64,000 bases of DNA from the NCBI GenBank assembly GCA_023079485.1, contig CM041083.1, positions 154,708,552 through 154,772,551 of the forward strand, in the 5' to 3' direction. This document shows positions 25,141 through 37,054 of this stretch, one piece after another. The position numbers were made by a program, and so were the translations under genes. The number at the start of each line of letters is the position of its first letter. Position 1 is the stretch's first letter. The DNA is from Archilochus colubris (taxonomy: Eukaryota > Chordata > Aves > Apodiformes > Trochilidae). The notes beneath the pieces were generated by a model, which had not been told where the DNA came from, searched no databases, and was given only the letters and a program-made list of their open reading frames with translations.

Positions 25141-27251
25141 GAGCTTGATTAAAAAAGCAAGCAACAACAAAAATCCCTACACTGTATGGTATACTTGGAA
25201 TAATTTTTAAAAATCTATTTGCTTTGGTTAGGAATAATCAGTAGGGCATTTCAGACCTAGTACAAGAACAGATGTCACCATGTTGTATTTTCCTCCAAAG
25301 TAATCATAAAATTTTGTGCAGCAGCTGATCCTCTGTGATACTTTATTCTCTTGAAATACACTTCTAAAGCTTAGCAAAACTGTAAAAAAAAAAAAGGGGT
25401 GATGTATAATCTAAAATACACTTTCAAAAAAGACATATCATTGTGACCAAAAGATCAGGTGCTAAAATGTATGCCAGTCTCAGATCATTAGGAAATGCTC
25501 CAAACTGGCAGCTGTGCCCTGCCCGTCTGTTTCCAACTCCTATGTCCTCTGGCAACATGTTGTGAACCCATTAGATATTTTGCAAATGCTGTGTTTTAAA
25601 TTATTATTTTTGTTAGGTTCACAGTTGATGCCAAGGGTCAGAGCTTCTGTTCATTGTATCTAGCAATTGACACAAAAAAATCTGTAATAGAAAAATATTA
25701 ATGTTCTTAGCACTTACAGCAGTGGCCCCTACCAGTTATTTCTTACGTACACCCAGCTTATGGAAAATTCATTAGCGGATGAGGAGTACTCAGACTTGGA
25801 TAATTGTAATTCAGGACATAAAATGTATGATCTTACTACATCTGACAAGATTTGTATAATTTGAAGTTATTTTTCTTACAGTTTATAAACAAGTTGTGAT
25901 CTACAATGTACCTCTTCAAATGCATTTATATACTATATCTATTCATTATTTTCTTTAAGACAAAAGTATTATCTAAAAAATACAAATAAAAAAAACGTTT
26001 ATGATTTATTTGTAAGAAAATTACTTTCATCTTACCCATGATCTCTCTCACCTTGTATTACCTAGAGAAAAAAATGGTGTTATTGCTTTTACTGTTGCTT
26101 TATATTGACTCTCACATCATGACTGCTCTTGATACTCTCTCCGGCTTCACAGCTATAAAATATCACATTTCTTCTTCTGCAGAACTGCCTGTATCTGATT
26201 CCTTAAGAAACAGTACCTTGGCAACAATTGGTTTAATTAGGTAGGCATAAAGCCGACAATTTATTATTTAAAAAACATGTATTATGGGAAAAAAATATGG
26301 TGTTATTTTTACAATTGCCTTATATTCTTAAGAAGAAACAAAGGATGGATGGAACTTTAAGGACTTAAAAGAAAGACTGTAAAGGGAGAAAGGAAAAAAT
26401 GTTTTTATCAGAAGTTTAGAAGCTAGAAGCTCATAGTGAGTGACAGATGATGCGACTAACAAACACTAATTAATGATGCTCTAATTAGAGTAAATGTCCC
26501 CTGGAGAGGAAGGAAAATAGAGCAATGAGAGATTTAGAGAGGGAAAGCTAAGGATAAAATGTAAAAGATGTTATAGTATAAAACCTCTGTGTTTAAGTAA
26601 AAACAAAGCTCAAGTTCATTAAAAAACTATGCTCATGTACCTTGTAGTAACTTCTTGTCACATTTTGGGGAGTCAGAATGTACCTTTTGGAAACCTTCCG
26701 TGTGGCAGTAATTAACGAATGTTGACCTTGTTTGTTTCTAAATGTTGGCCAAACTTATTGGCCGCAGGAACAGAATTGACTAAAGTTTTTTTGGGTATTT
26801 CTGTTCAAGTTGTGTTACTTTTCTAGGGACATCCAACTCAGATACAGCAGAAAAGTATTTGCAGAGATATTTTTCTTCTGCTATTGCTTGAATTAGGCAG
26901 CTTATAGGACTATTGTCCAACCAGCATTTACCATAGGCATTTTGCAATCCTTCTGAATTGTTTTATAAGGTGTAAAGGCCACCTTGAAAAGTGCAATTTC
27001 TCCCTGGCATGCCCTATCTACATTGACACCATAAGGAAAGTTGATAAATATGTCATTGTTGACTGGACTCAGATTTAGAGTTTTCACATCTTTTCCTGAC
27101 CTTGCAATAAGATGCCTTGAAAGCATATAGAAGCAGAGTTGTGTACATATTTTGTCTGTAAGATCACCTGTTGTGGCCTGAAATGCTCCTGTATATACTG
27201 CCCCCTCAGATTCCAGAAGTGCTTTTTTATGGTCCTTTGAAAGCTTCTCAA

Positions 27252-27284
27252 GAATGCTGGGCCATTACTCTTGGCCCAGCATTC
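27252..27284. repeat. Perfect 13-bp GC-rich inverted repeat (hairpin)
   Basis: Arms at 27252-27264 (GAATGCTGGGCCA) and 27272-27284 are exact reverse complements around a 7-base loop (TTACTCT). Beyond the stem, pairing is broken by two mismatches and continues only patchily, so it is shorter than a usual miRNA precursor. The stem is much richer in G and C than its surroundings. Confidence 0.9.
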
Positions 27285-29311
27285 AGGACAGAGAAAATAT
27301 TCTCTTGCCTGATCTGTTTTCTTTTGCATGGGCTGCAAGTGGAAGAACTTGAAATAGCAGGTGAATATAAGAAGAACACTTTTCACTTTCTCTGACCTTC
27401 TAAAACACTCTGGAGATGAACTGTTTTCTGTGCCAATAGTAACTGTCCTTAAGCAAAAAATGGTAAGCTTTTACACTTGCAAGAAAAGGTGAAGGTCTGC
27501 CTGCCTCTGCACTCAGGCAGCTGACCTGAACTTAACAACGCAGAGGAAAAAGTCACTCTTTAAAGGAAAATTACTTCAAAGAGCAGCACTATGTTCATGC
27601 CATCTGTCACCACCATAAACCTGAAGCCTCAAATCCATTTTTTTAAAGCTAAAGTCCCCAGAGCATGGCAAGACTAGTCCTTTTCTGGACTATGGAGGTG
27701 GCATAATCAGAAGCTCTTCTCAAGTATTTATGTTTTGATGGAAAGGAAAAATATGGTCTCCAATGCAGTCACATCAATTAAATTGTTACCCAGTCTAACC
27801 TTCTAACCTGCTAAATTTGCCACCAACACCTGTGTTCCCAGATAAAACAGCAAAAATCTCTGGATAAGAAAATTTACCTGTTCTGCAGGAATTTACAGGT
27901 AGCTCTGGTGTCTCCAAAACACTATGCAGTACCAACATATTTCTTGCCAACATTAATGATTTTTTTTTCATCTAGCTTACTAGATTTGATGCTTTTTTCA
28001 GTGAGTACACCAAATTTTTGAGTCTACCATAGGGAACTCAGCTTTCATCTAAAATAACTGTATACTGCTAAGCCAGATATCATTAGAAAGCAGTTGAAGA
28101 GATGTAATTTATAAATTGTTTCTAAATTGAAAAACATCCTACTTTGTTCGAGAAAAGAAGGTTGTAAGGGAGGAAGGCTGCCTGATTGTTTTGCCTTCAC
28201 TGCATTTTACTGAGTCAAAGTTGGGAGAAATTACACTTCCCTAACATAAAAACAACATGCTCAACTGGGAGAAGTTTTGTATTAGGTAGTAAAACAGGGA
28301 ATTTGTTAGAGACTTGCACACTTCTTGGAGATAAAAACAATATCTTAGTACCAGGGAGAGAATACTGAGTCACCGTCAGAAGCAATGAAGAGAGGACTTT
28401 CCTAGGGAAAAAAGGAGTCTGGATGGAATTTTTACAGTGCACGAAGCCATTAAAACTGCTGAAGAGAAGAGATGAGCAGGGACAAAGATGCAGCAGTCAG
28501 ACACCTTTTAATATCAGTCCTGTGTCATCCTGCAGCCCTGAGATTTTGGGGGTTTGTTGAAATGCTTTTCCATGTTGGCTACACTACTGAATGTAGAAAA
28601 CAGGGAAAACTATTATAATGATCCACTTTTTTTTTTTTTTTTAATGTATAAAGAATTAGATAAAAGTGTTCTTGTGTGTTTCACTTAAAAATTAAGAAAA
28701 TTTTGGTGCTCATATCTGGTGTTATTTCATCTAGTTTGTTTCTGGTTTTCCTAATGTGCTTACCCCTCACGCTTTACTAAAAACTCCTTTAGCAAAAGCA
28801 ATCAACAGTCTTTTTTCCCCTGCCATTCTAATTGTTCTTCTTTTTGTAAAGGCACAGGAAGACCCAATGAGTTATTGTTAATAAATCTTTTGTTAGTTCA
28901 AACATGACAAACTTGTCTGGGCAGATAACTCTGTACTGGCTCAATCGTTTACATAATGACATTCAGCGTTTTGATTTTTTAAGATGTATTTTTCTCTTTT
29001 GCTATTCAACAGCAAAATAAATAAATCTCTGTAGAATGATAATCCACGAGGAGTCAGGTATATGAATATGTGACAAAGATGTCACTGAAGTTCAAGAAAA
29101 AGCATCTGAAAATGTCAGTAATGTGTAAGGATTTAGATTAAGTCTGTAGAGGTTCATGACCTTTCTTTGAACTTGATAAAAATGCTAGTTTCTGGTCTTG
29201 AATATTTCAGCTAATCTTCAATATGTAAATTATTACCTTCACTCATTTTGCCCTCTTTAAATGTTCCTTCAGGAAAAAAAAAAGACAAATAGAATTGAAA
29301 GAACTGCTACT

Positions 29312-29455
29312 TTGTTTTTTTTTTTTTTGTTTCTTGTTTTGGTTTTGGGTTTTGTTAATTGTTTTTTGTGGGGGGTTGTTTGTGGGGTTTTTTTTTGAGG
29401 GGGTTGTTTGTTGTTTTTTGTTTCTTGTTTTTTGTTCCTTGTTTTTTTTATTTAA
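29312..29455 (+). repeat. G/T-only low-complexity tract
   Basis: About 140 bases are almost entirely T and G on the + strand. They include a GGG at about 29346, GGGGGG, GGGG and GGGGG at about 29371-29404, separated by T-rich loops. The spacing would permit a long-loop G-quadruplex in the + strand. The tract shows no coding or transposon features. Confidence 0.8.
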
Positions 29456-32400
29456 CTACCATTTTTTATAGATTGATGAAATTTTTAGAGTATGACCGGA
29501 GCTGAGGAAAATATATATAATCCTTTAACCATTCACACTGAAATTGTTTTCCCCATTTTACATTAGCATAATACCTTGATTGTGAAATAAGAAAGTTAAA
29601 TATAGACCAGAAAGAGGAAAGTATTTTTTTATTGTCTCTGAAACATCCAGAAGAAATGTCAATGCTGAGCATGACAGTTCTTTGAAATATGAATTTAATT
29701 CTGAATTTAAATATTTTACTTGCTCCATAAGAAAAAAAAAAGACTAAAAGTTCATTTAACAAAACCAGGCAGTCTTTTTACAGTAATGGTCCAGAAATAT
29801 TTGAATCACTTCTTCAATTTTGAACATGACTTGAATCATGCATAACCAATAAATTCTAAATTTTTTCCTTTTTTTTTTTTTTTCTCTCCCAAAGAAGTAG
29901 AGATTTAACAGGCTACTTAAAACTCTGTGCTTTTTTCAACATTGATCAAAAAGTTCTTTCTCTAAGCTGTTTTTCTGGCATGATGAATGCAGTGATACAG
30001 AATTTAGTTTTGAGGGAAGAAGTGTGAAAGACACTTTAACACTATTTTGCCATCTTAAGTAACATTTAACTTTCAGCATTAAAGGCTCTTTCTGCTCTTT
30101 ACCTCAGTGGGAGTTTGCCCATTAATTTTATAGACGAGAAATAAGTCACTAAAGTAGGTGCTTTTTGTGTGTTTCAGTAATGCATTTTGTCAGCTTTATT
30201 ATCTCCTGAACCTTGTATTGTCACTTTAAATCTGAGTAAGCTGTATCATAAGTGACATAAAACTTTCCTATATGAAGTCTGCCACTTTGAATTTATCACT
30301 TAAACTGGTAATTCAGCTGGAACTGCTGCAGGGGCTGAAAGCACATTTTGTGACCTTTGTTTCTCACCTTGTCCACTGCCCTGCATGCAAGCCACACAGC
30401 CCAGTACCCTGCCCTGCCAAAGTAGTTTCTCCTTTAAAAGATTCTCCAGTGCCGTAAGAAGTCATTCTCTGGGCATCTGCAGGACTATTACCATATCCTA
30501 TTTTATTCAGGCAGAGATGGAGTAGCCACAGTTAACTTTCTTTGTCCTTGAATGGCCTTTTTTATATTTTTCTTTACTAGAAATTTACACCATCAGAAAA
30601 TATCCTGTAAGGAAGGTTGAACAGGCATTGCAACAAGAACCAGTAGGAGCACTTATATTTTAATATGAATCCATAATAACAGATTACAAAACTGACAGGT
30701 ACTGAAGGAAAAGAGGACCTGAAATCATATATCCCAATCTGTATACATGAAAATGTCCTACATTGCCTTATTTCTGTGCATCCTGTATTAAAGAAAAAGA
30801 TAAAAGTAGTCTCTTTTTTGTAGTTATGCACTGGGAGGGTTTGATGATACAATAGGATAATCTAAAGCCATTTACAAGACAGTCAAACAAACCAAATACT
30901 TCAAAGCTTCAAACATCATCTCCCTCCTGTTCCCACTTCAAATGTATGCACTTAGTTATGAAGTGAAGAGTCAGTTTCCAAGTCCACCAAGAGATTCCCA
31001 TCTGAACTGGTTCTTCATAAGAATGTAGTATTCTTAGTTTGTTATTTGAAATGAATGGACTCTATTTCATTTATCTTCAATTACAGATTAAATAAAAAAT
31101 CGATACATTCCCACTGGTTAGCAGTATTCACTCTAATAAGAAGATGCTCCACACAAGAGTAATTTAGTCTTGTTGAGAGTGACATTAAAGCATTTCATTT
31201 AAGAATTCAAGATTGACACGTGCTGTAGAAATAGGACAGGAATTGTAAGTAAAATAATGCATTTGAAACCAGAAGTAGTATCAGGAAGGAGTAAGGTGTT
31301 CCTCAGGTAATCAGTGGGTCTTGCATTTAAGTTAATATTGTCTTCTTTCTTCCAGTATGATTTTACTGGTATTGAGATAATATTCTTTATTTTGTCCAAA
31401 ACTACCAGATAATAATAATGTACTGGTAGTACACAGTGAGGAAGTGAGTCTCTTGTTGTAATATCTGGCAAGAGAAAATGTGAAGGGGATTCAGAAAATC
31501 CACTCCAAGGTAAAGATAAAAAAAAACCAAAAAAACTTGATTTCCTTATTATACTATTTCAAGTCTTCCCTTTTCCTCTCCATTAACCTCTTTATTCTGT
31601 TTGGACTGTTTATTGTGAACAAAGAGAAAGTCTGTAGTGAACAAAACTGTGCTATTTCAAAGCATTTGTTGACCTAAGTACATAGGAGTCACCAAGTCTT
31701 CTTCTGCACAAATAAATCCTCATTGCTAAGGCACTGCTTAGGGAAAGACACGATTTATTCCTAAGCTCACAGCCAGAGAGTTAACAGTCGAGGGAGCTTG
31801 CCATTCTGACAGTGTATACACCATTTGCCAATGCAATTATAAAAGAAAACTATGAGCTATAATCCAAACACACTGATACAATCTTAACAGAATTTACAAA
31901 AATTATCTGTTATTTTACAATGACCTTCTTTTGCTTTTATCTTTAAAAAAAAAATATCATAAAACCTTCCTCAAGAAGAATTTTAAGGACTGGCTAGCTG
32001 TTACTTGTTTCTAATAACCTCAATTCAGATCCACATATCCATGAATACATTACACTACTATTCTGAGGTGTTTAGTGGTTTTCACCGAGTTCTATGCACC
32101 TGGAAATATTACTGAATGTTTTTACCAGTTTAACATGGTGATAGTGATTCTAAATATGTATAGAAAAAGCATTTTACTTGCTGAATTCATAGTGTTCAAT
32201 GAGAACGACATGAGAGCTTAGGCATTTTATTTCACCCTAACAGAGACTTCTTATTTCCCGTATAAGGGGCTGTTATGATCCAGTGGCCCTTTAATGATAT
32301 AATGAATGGCAATGAAAATTACATTTCTGAGTAAGTATTTATCAGATTTGGGAAGGTCTGTTGGGTTTTATGTGGTACTAATAATTATTTTAGTTTTATT

Positions 32401-33369
32401 TGTGTTTGATATCTGTGATGACTAAATATCATGAGGCAGATTCTATACTATATGACAGAGAAGACAAATCTTACCTCAGGATTACTGATGAGGTAGAGAA
32501 AATATATCAGCCTTGAAATTTCTGAATTGTGCAATACGCTTTCCCTCCGGAGTCACCTAGAGTTTGTCTTTCTCTTTTGAAGCCTGGCTGTCCCACCTAG
32601 GATCTCTTATTACAGCTGTTTTCCCTTCTGCTCTTTTTTCTGTGAAGAGTGTTCCTGCAATGCCACAAGGAGAGTACTCTGATCTGTCCTCGTTATAGTT
32701 TTATAGCTTCCCTGGGGTCAAAATTGGCACTGCTACAAGATTAATGAAAGGAGGTGAATAGTTTATTATTGCTTATCACTGGAAGAGAAAGGCTCAGATT
32801 TATATTAATCACTTGCTCCTAGGACATGGAGCATGATGGGAAGGATTTGTGTGGCTCTGAATTTCTCTGAATGTCTCTGACACTTTTGAATATAAGTATT
32901 AGGGACCTCGGTTGTTTGCCCTGTAATGTGTTGTGAGAGTCTGATCTCACTGATTTGCAGTTGTCTCAAATGGACAATTTTAAAGTGAATAGTCTGGTTA
33001 GGGTGGAGGACTTGAGCTGGCCAGAGCTGAGCAGGGGGTGACACCAGAAAGAGAACTAAGAACTAAGAACTAACTGCTGGGTGGCGACTGCTCCCTTTTT
33101 CTGAGGGCCAGCCTGCAATGCTGGGACATCCCTCCAGGCACCATTGCCCTGGCCAGGGTGGAGGAAGCCACCTTGATTGTACTGATGCTGATGTACCTGG
33201 CTGAGGGGGCTGGAACTGAGCAGGGAGTGGAGCCTGGAAAGAGATAAGTGCTGTGTGCTGGAAGCCCCCCCTCTAGGCAGCCTGTCTGCAATGGCTCTGA
33301 TGCCAATGCCCCTGGCTTCTGTGGCAGCTGACTGACGGCTGCCCCTTTGGAACAAAAGGAACTCAGGGG

Positions 33370-33376
33370 TATATAT
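33370..33376 (+). promoter_or_regulatory. LTR TATA box
   Basis: TATATAT lies about 240 bases upstream of the LTR poly(A) signal, in the expected U3 position. The two other family A copies have TATATA or TATAAG at the matching place. Whether it is still active is unknown. Confidence 0.6.
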
Positions 33377-33613
33377 GGCTGTTCATGCTGGGGCTGTTTG
33401 GTCATCTCTTGATCCACTGTCTGTCCAGGATCAGCGCCATCTTGAAGAAACTGGGCAACTGGGCCCCTGGTGGTGACTCTGACACTCTCTCTCTCTCATT
33501 CTTCCCAGTTTCTTACACTTTTTTTTTCTCCATTTCTCTCTCTCTCTCTTATATCTTCTTTTTCTTTCTGCCTCTTTTGCCTAGCTCTATAATTTTGCCT
33601 GTGTCAATTGTCA

Positions 33614-33619
33614 AATAAA
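33614..33619 (+). promoter_or_regulatory. LTR polyadenylation signal
   Basis: AATAAA is followed within about 20 bases by TGCTTGCTTCTG. The signal is conserved in all three family A copies, which supports the strand assignment of the LTRs. Confidence 0.65.
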
Positions 33620-33968
33620 GTCTGCTTGCTTCTGACCCCTCTATGGTTGGACTTTGTTTCATGGATCCAAAACAAAAATAAATTTTAATGTTACCTTGGA
33701 CAATAACGAGTTACAGAGATATATCTGTTTTATGCATTTTTCTCTCTCTTACAGAATAATTTTTTTGACCCAGTCTTTCACAGCAAATACAAAAACAAAG
33801 ACTTTAATAATCTTTTTGTTAAGCAATTTTTGAAAGATAGGAGCAAATATTCCAAACCAAAAGTCTTCAATATTTTTTTATAACTTCCTTCAGCATCTAT
33901 ATTCTGATTTTAGTATGGATTTTCTTGAAGACAAGAGTGTCATTTTCAAAAAGAAAATTATTATATTA

Positions 33969-34120
33969 CAGAATCATAGAAAGTTAGGGGTTGGAAGGGA
34001 CCTCAAAATATTATCAAGTCCAATCCCCCGTGCCAGAGAAGAGTCACCCTCAGGAGGTCATGTAGGAACAGGTCCAGTGGGTTTTGAATGTCTGCAAAGA
34101 GAAAAAGATTCCAAAAAAGT
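33969..34120 (-). mobile_element. CR1 LINE, very short 3' end, - strand
   Basis: Begins CAGAATCATAGAAAGTTAGG and continues GGTTGGAAGGGACCTCAAAA, a reversed CR1 3' end. It resembles the copy starting at 51036. Only about 150 bases remain before the ERVL-like LTR sequence begins. Confidence 0.9.
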
Positions 34121-34138
34121 CCAACCCTACCTTCGGTT

Positions 34139-34557
34139 AAGGCTGAGGCCACCAGCGACAATGGATGCACCTCTGTGGTTACCTTTTTAAGAAGGGGAAA
34201 CTAGTGGCAATAAAACCTTTGGGGAGAGGAGCGTAGGAGAGATTGATACCAGAGATGAGAGTAATGCTATAGCAGAGAAACCAAGGTCATTGAGGAAGGA
34301 GTGGGAGAAAGTGCCTGAACAGAGGCTCCCTTTCATCCCATGGTGTGCTGGCACGCTGTCCCCTTGCATCCCACAGAGGAAAACAGGGAAGCAGTAGAAA
34401 AGAAAGGAGAAGGAAAAAAAGGGGTTGAACTTCCAATCGTCCTGATTTTTATGAAGCATGGGCACAGAATGTGAGGGAACATTGCCCTCCTAGATCTTCT
34501 CTTATGGTCCTCTTACTGGTTCCGAATATTAGCTTCGTTCACTCAAACCATGACAAC
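34139..34557 (+). mobile_element. ERVL-like LTR, internally shortened, + strand
   Basis: The same LTR type as 20497-21307. Its 5' part is recognisable as GACAATGGATGCACCTCTG followed by a CTTTTTAAGAAGGGG TATA-like region. It then has GCAGAGAAACCAAGGTCA and GAACAGAGGCTCC as in the 20.5 kb copy, and ends CTCAAACCATGACA. Most of the repeated middle of the LTR is missing, so this is an internally deleted copy. It abuts a CR1 3' end on its left. Confidence 0.75.
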
Positions 34558-37006
34558 TACAAAAAATATAAAAAGACATTGCAAAAAAAAAGTATTATGA
34601 ACAGTTAATAGCACAAAGGTTAGAGTACTCAGCTGGTTTATGCAAGAGAGTGACCTGTGTCTCTGTTTAGCATGATCTGGAAGAGGGATTTAAACCAGAT
34701 GATGGTTAAGCAGGCATTTAAAGATCCTTTCGACTACTTAGCTCCAAAATTTATTGACTGAATACAAGCAGCTCCTTTAATCCCAGCTTTTCAGCTTCTC
34801 TGCTTTCTCAAGGTTCTTTTTTTTTATATATACTTCTAGCCAGCCTGCCAAGAAAGTAAATCTGGTAGATGGGTAGATGGCCTTCTAAAGCAAGAGACAC
34901 CCAGAAACAGTACACAGCACACATCTGCAAATTGAAACACCTCTGTTGGCCTTGTTCTTGTTGTTTGATATAACTCAAAGTAGGGCAGAATAACCATATG
35001 GTTGGCAGCTGTGCCTGATTCATCACCACTCCTGCAAAGTCTGGGTGGCAGCCTACACAGAATTTACCCAACTGGTGTGAAACAAGCCTCATCTCTATAT
35101 AAGGAAGATTTACATAGACTTTTGAATTTTCTCCTATCCTAGGTGAGTAAACTGATGAATAAAGCACTCTGTATTTCAAGTTCTACTTCTGTCAGGGCCA
35201 CTTCTACAAAAATGCAGAAGTTTTTTCATGCTGAAATCCTGTGAACATTTTTCTTCTGTTACTGACCTCTGCACTATATTTAAAAATTAAGGATTTAGGC
35301 TGTATTGTTTTGACAGTGTATTTGTTAATTTCTTTAAAGCCTAAGAAACAAGAAGACTGTACCTGTGCTAACATTATTTTTCACAAATATCTTTTGGAAA
35401 GAGAGTTTTACATTATATTTAACAATGTAAAGATACATCTTTTTTCTTAATTTCTATTTATTTTGTTTAGAGTGAAAAATATATTTATATTTATATATAT
35501 ATATATGTATGTACAAATGAAATACAAAACCTAAAATTGTAATTTCACTAGGGGGCAGAAACTGTCTGAGGTTTGTCATCTACAGAAACATGTTTGAGCT
35601 TTTTTGATAGAAATGTTCTAAAACAGCTGTACTCTGAGCAGTCTGACTTCTGAATCATCATACACCAAGCAGATTTATCATCCTCTATGGTAGTCACTGT
35701 TCAAGTAAAGAACATTGTGATGGAAAGTCCATCACTTAAGACAGTTATGTACTGTAGGTGTACACCAGTGAGTAATAATGTTCTCCAAGGAAGTCACCAT
35801 GAAAAAAAGAAATTTTTTCTCCACAATTCTACTGGGAGTGAAAGAAAAAATGTAAGGGAGGAGGAGACAGAAAGATGATAAATCAAACTTTCCCCTTCAA
35901 AAGTGACTTTAAAATGTTCTTTTCTTGTGTTATAGTATCTGTGATCAAATATTAAAAGTTATGTTCATTTCTAGATACATATATATTTTGTAGAATACAC
36001 CTAATTAACATTATTGGCAAGATTTATGTAATTTATTTCTGAAATATGTTTTTAATTAAAAAAATCAACAATTTTATATGAAGTATGATCTGTTTAAAAA
36101 ATTTTGTTTCACTCACAGAAAGGACCTGTATTTACATATTAATTTCACTACATTGTAAAATAAAGATCCTGTGTATGAATATAACCATATTTTACTACAA
36201 TATGTATACAATATACAAAATAAAAAACATATTTAGTTACTTTCTAGTTTATTTTGGGTCTTCTATAACCATCCCTTCATCCCATTCAGTTTTTAAGCCT
36301 GCAAAAGAAAGAAAATAAATTACACAGTTTTAAAATTTGTATTTATGTAAATCAGTTTCCAACCCAAATGGTAAGAATGCTAAGCTAAGCTAACCTAAGA
36401 ATGTGAAGAACAGCAACGCTTTGTAAATTACTCTGTTGTTCCATGAGAATACTCAAACACAGCATGATCTTCACTTGTGGAGTCATTATGTTTTTTCTGT
36501 GACATTTTGTAGAAGCAAAACACATTGAACTGCTGGATAAATTCATATTGTCCACAAATCCATTTCCTGGTCCTGAACTTGAAAAAATGTTTTAAAAGGC
36601 CCTGAGTACTGGTGAATGTTTTGGTACAACTACTGCACACAGTGCCAGCCTACTGTGATGAAGGAAAACCTGGTGGGTTTTTTACAAGATTACTTTGCCT
36701 TTTTTCAGGAGTTAATTTCTGAGGGGTTTGGCTTCATCGTTTTTCGTTTAAGATGAAACTTCAAAATAAAAAATTCTTGCAGTTAGTAAAAACTGATGAT
36801 TAGACTCCGGAAAATTGTTCCCTCTAACTGTTCTTGAGGAAACAGACAAATCTTATCTGGTAATATTATTCCCCACAAAAATCTTCAAAAAAGGCATGTT
36901 TGGCCTTGAAGAGAACTTCATAGTAGGGAAGTAAAAGACAATTTTGCTCAGCTTGGCATAACTATCATAACTATTCCATGACAAATTAACTGCCACATGA
37001 ATAAGC

Positions 37007-37054
37007 AAAAAAAAAAAAAAAAAAAACCAAACAAAACAAACAAACAAAAAAAAA
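37007..37054 (+). repeat. Poly(A)20 followed by (CAAA)n
   Basis: Twenty A then CAAA units. There is no target duplication or gene-like upstream sequence to make it the tail of a retrocopy, so it is called a simple repeat. Confidence 0.8.

Larger units (their letters stand above)
25141..32931. other. Unique AT-rich DNA with hairpin and G/T tract
   Basis: No gene is recognised over almost 8 kb. It holds the perfect hairpin at 27252-27284, a 16-T run at 28627-28642 and the G/T tract at 29312-29455. Overlapping - strand frames at 26902-27126 and 27084-27386 (74 and 100 codons) are somewhat longer than expected in AT-rich DNA, but they lie in different frames and match no family I recognise. Confidence 0.6.
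32932..33702 (+). mobile_element. Solo LTR of endogenous retrovirus, family A copy 3
   Basis: The third and oppositely oriented copy of the LTR seen at 15 and 17 kb. It starts TGTGAGAGTC at 32932. It carries a TATATAT box at 33370-33376, a TC-rich tract at about 33485-33550, an AATAAA signal at 33614-33619 and the tail GTTGGACTTTGTTTCATGG leading to AATGTTACCTTGGAC. A 7-base unit (AACTAAG) is amplified three times at about 33053-33075. It shares the ~50-bp block with copy 2. No target duplication is obvious and no viral internal sequence is attached. Confidence 0.86.
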
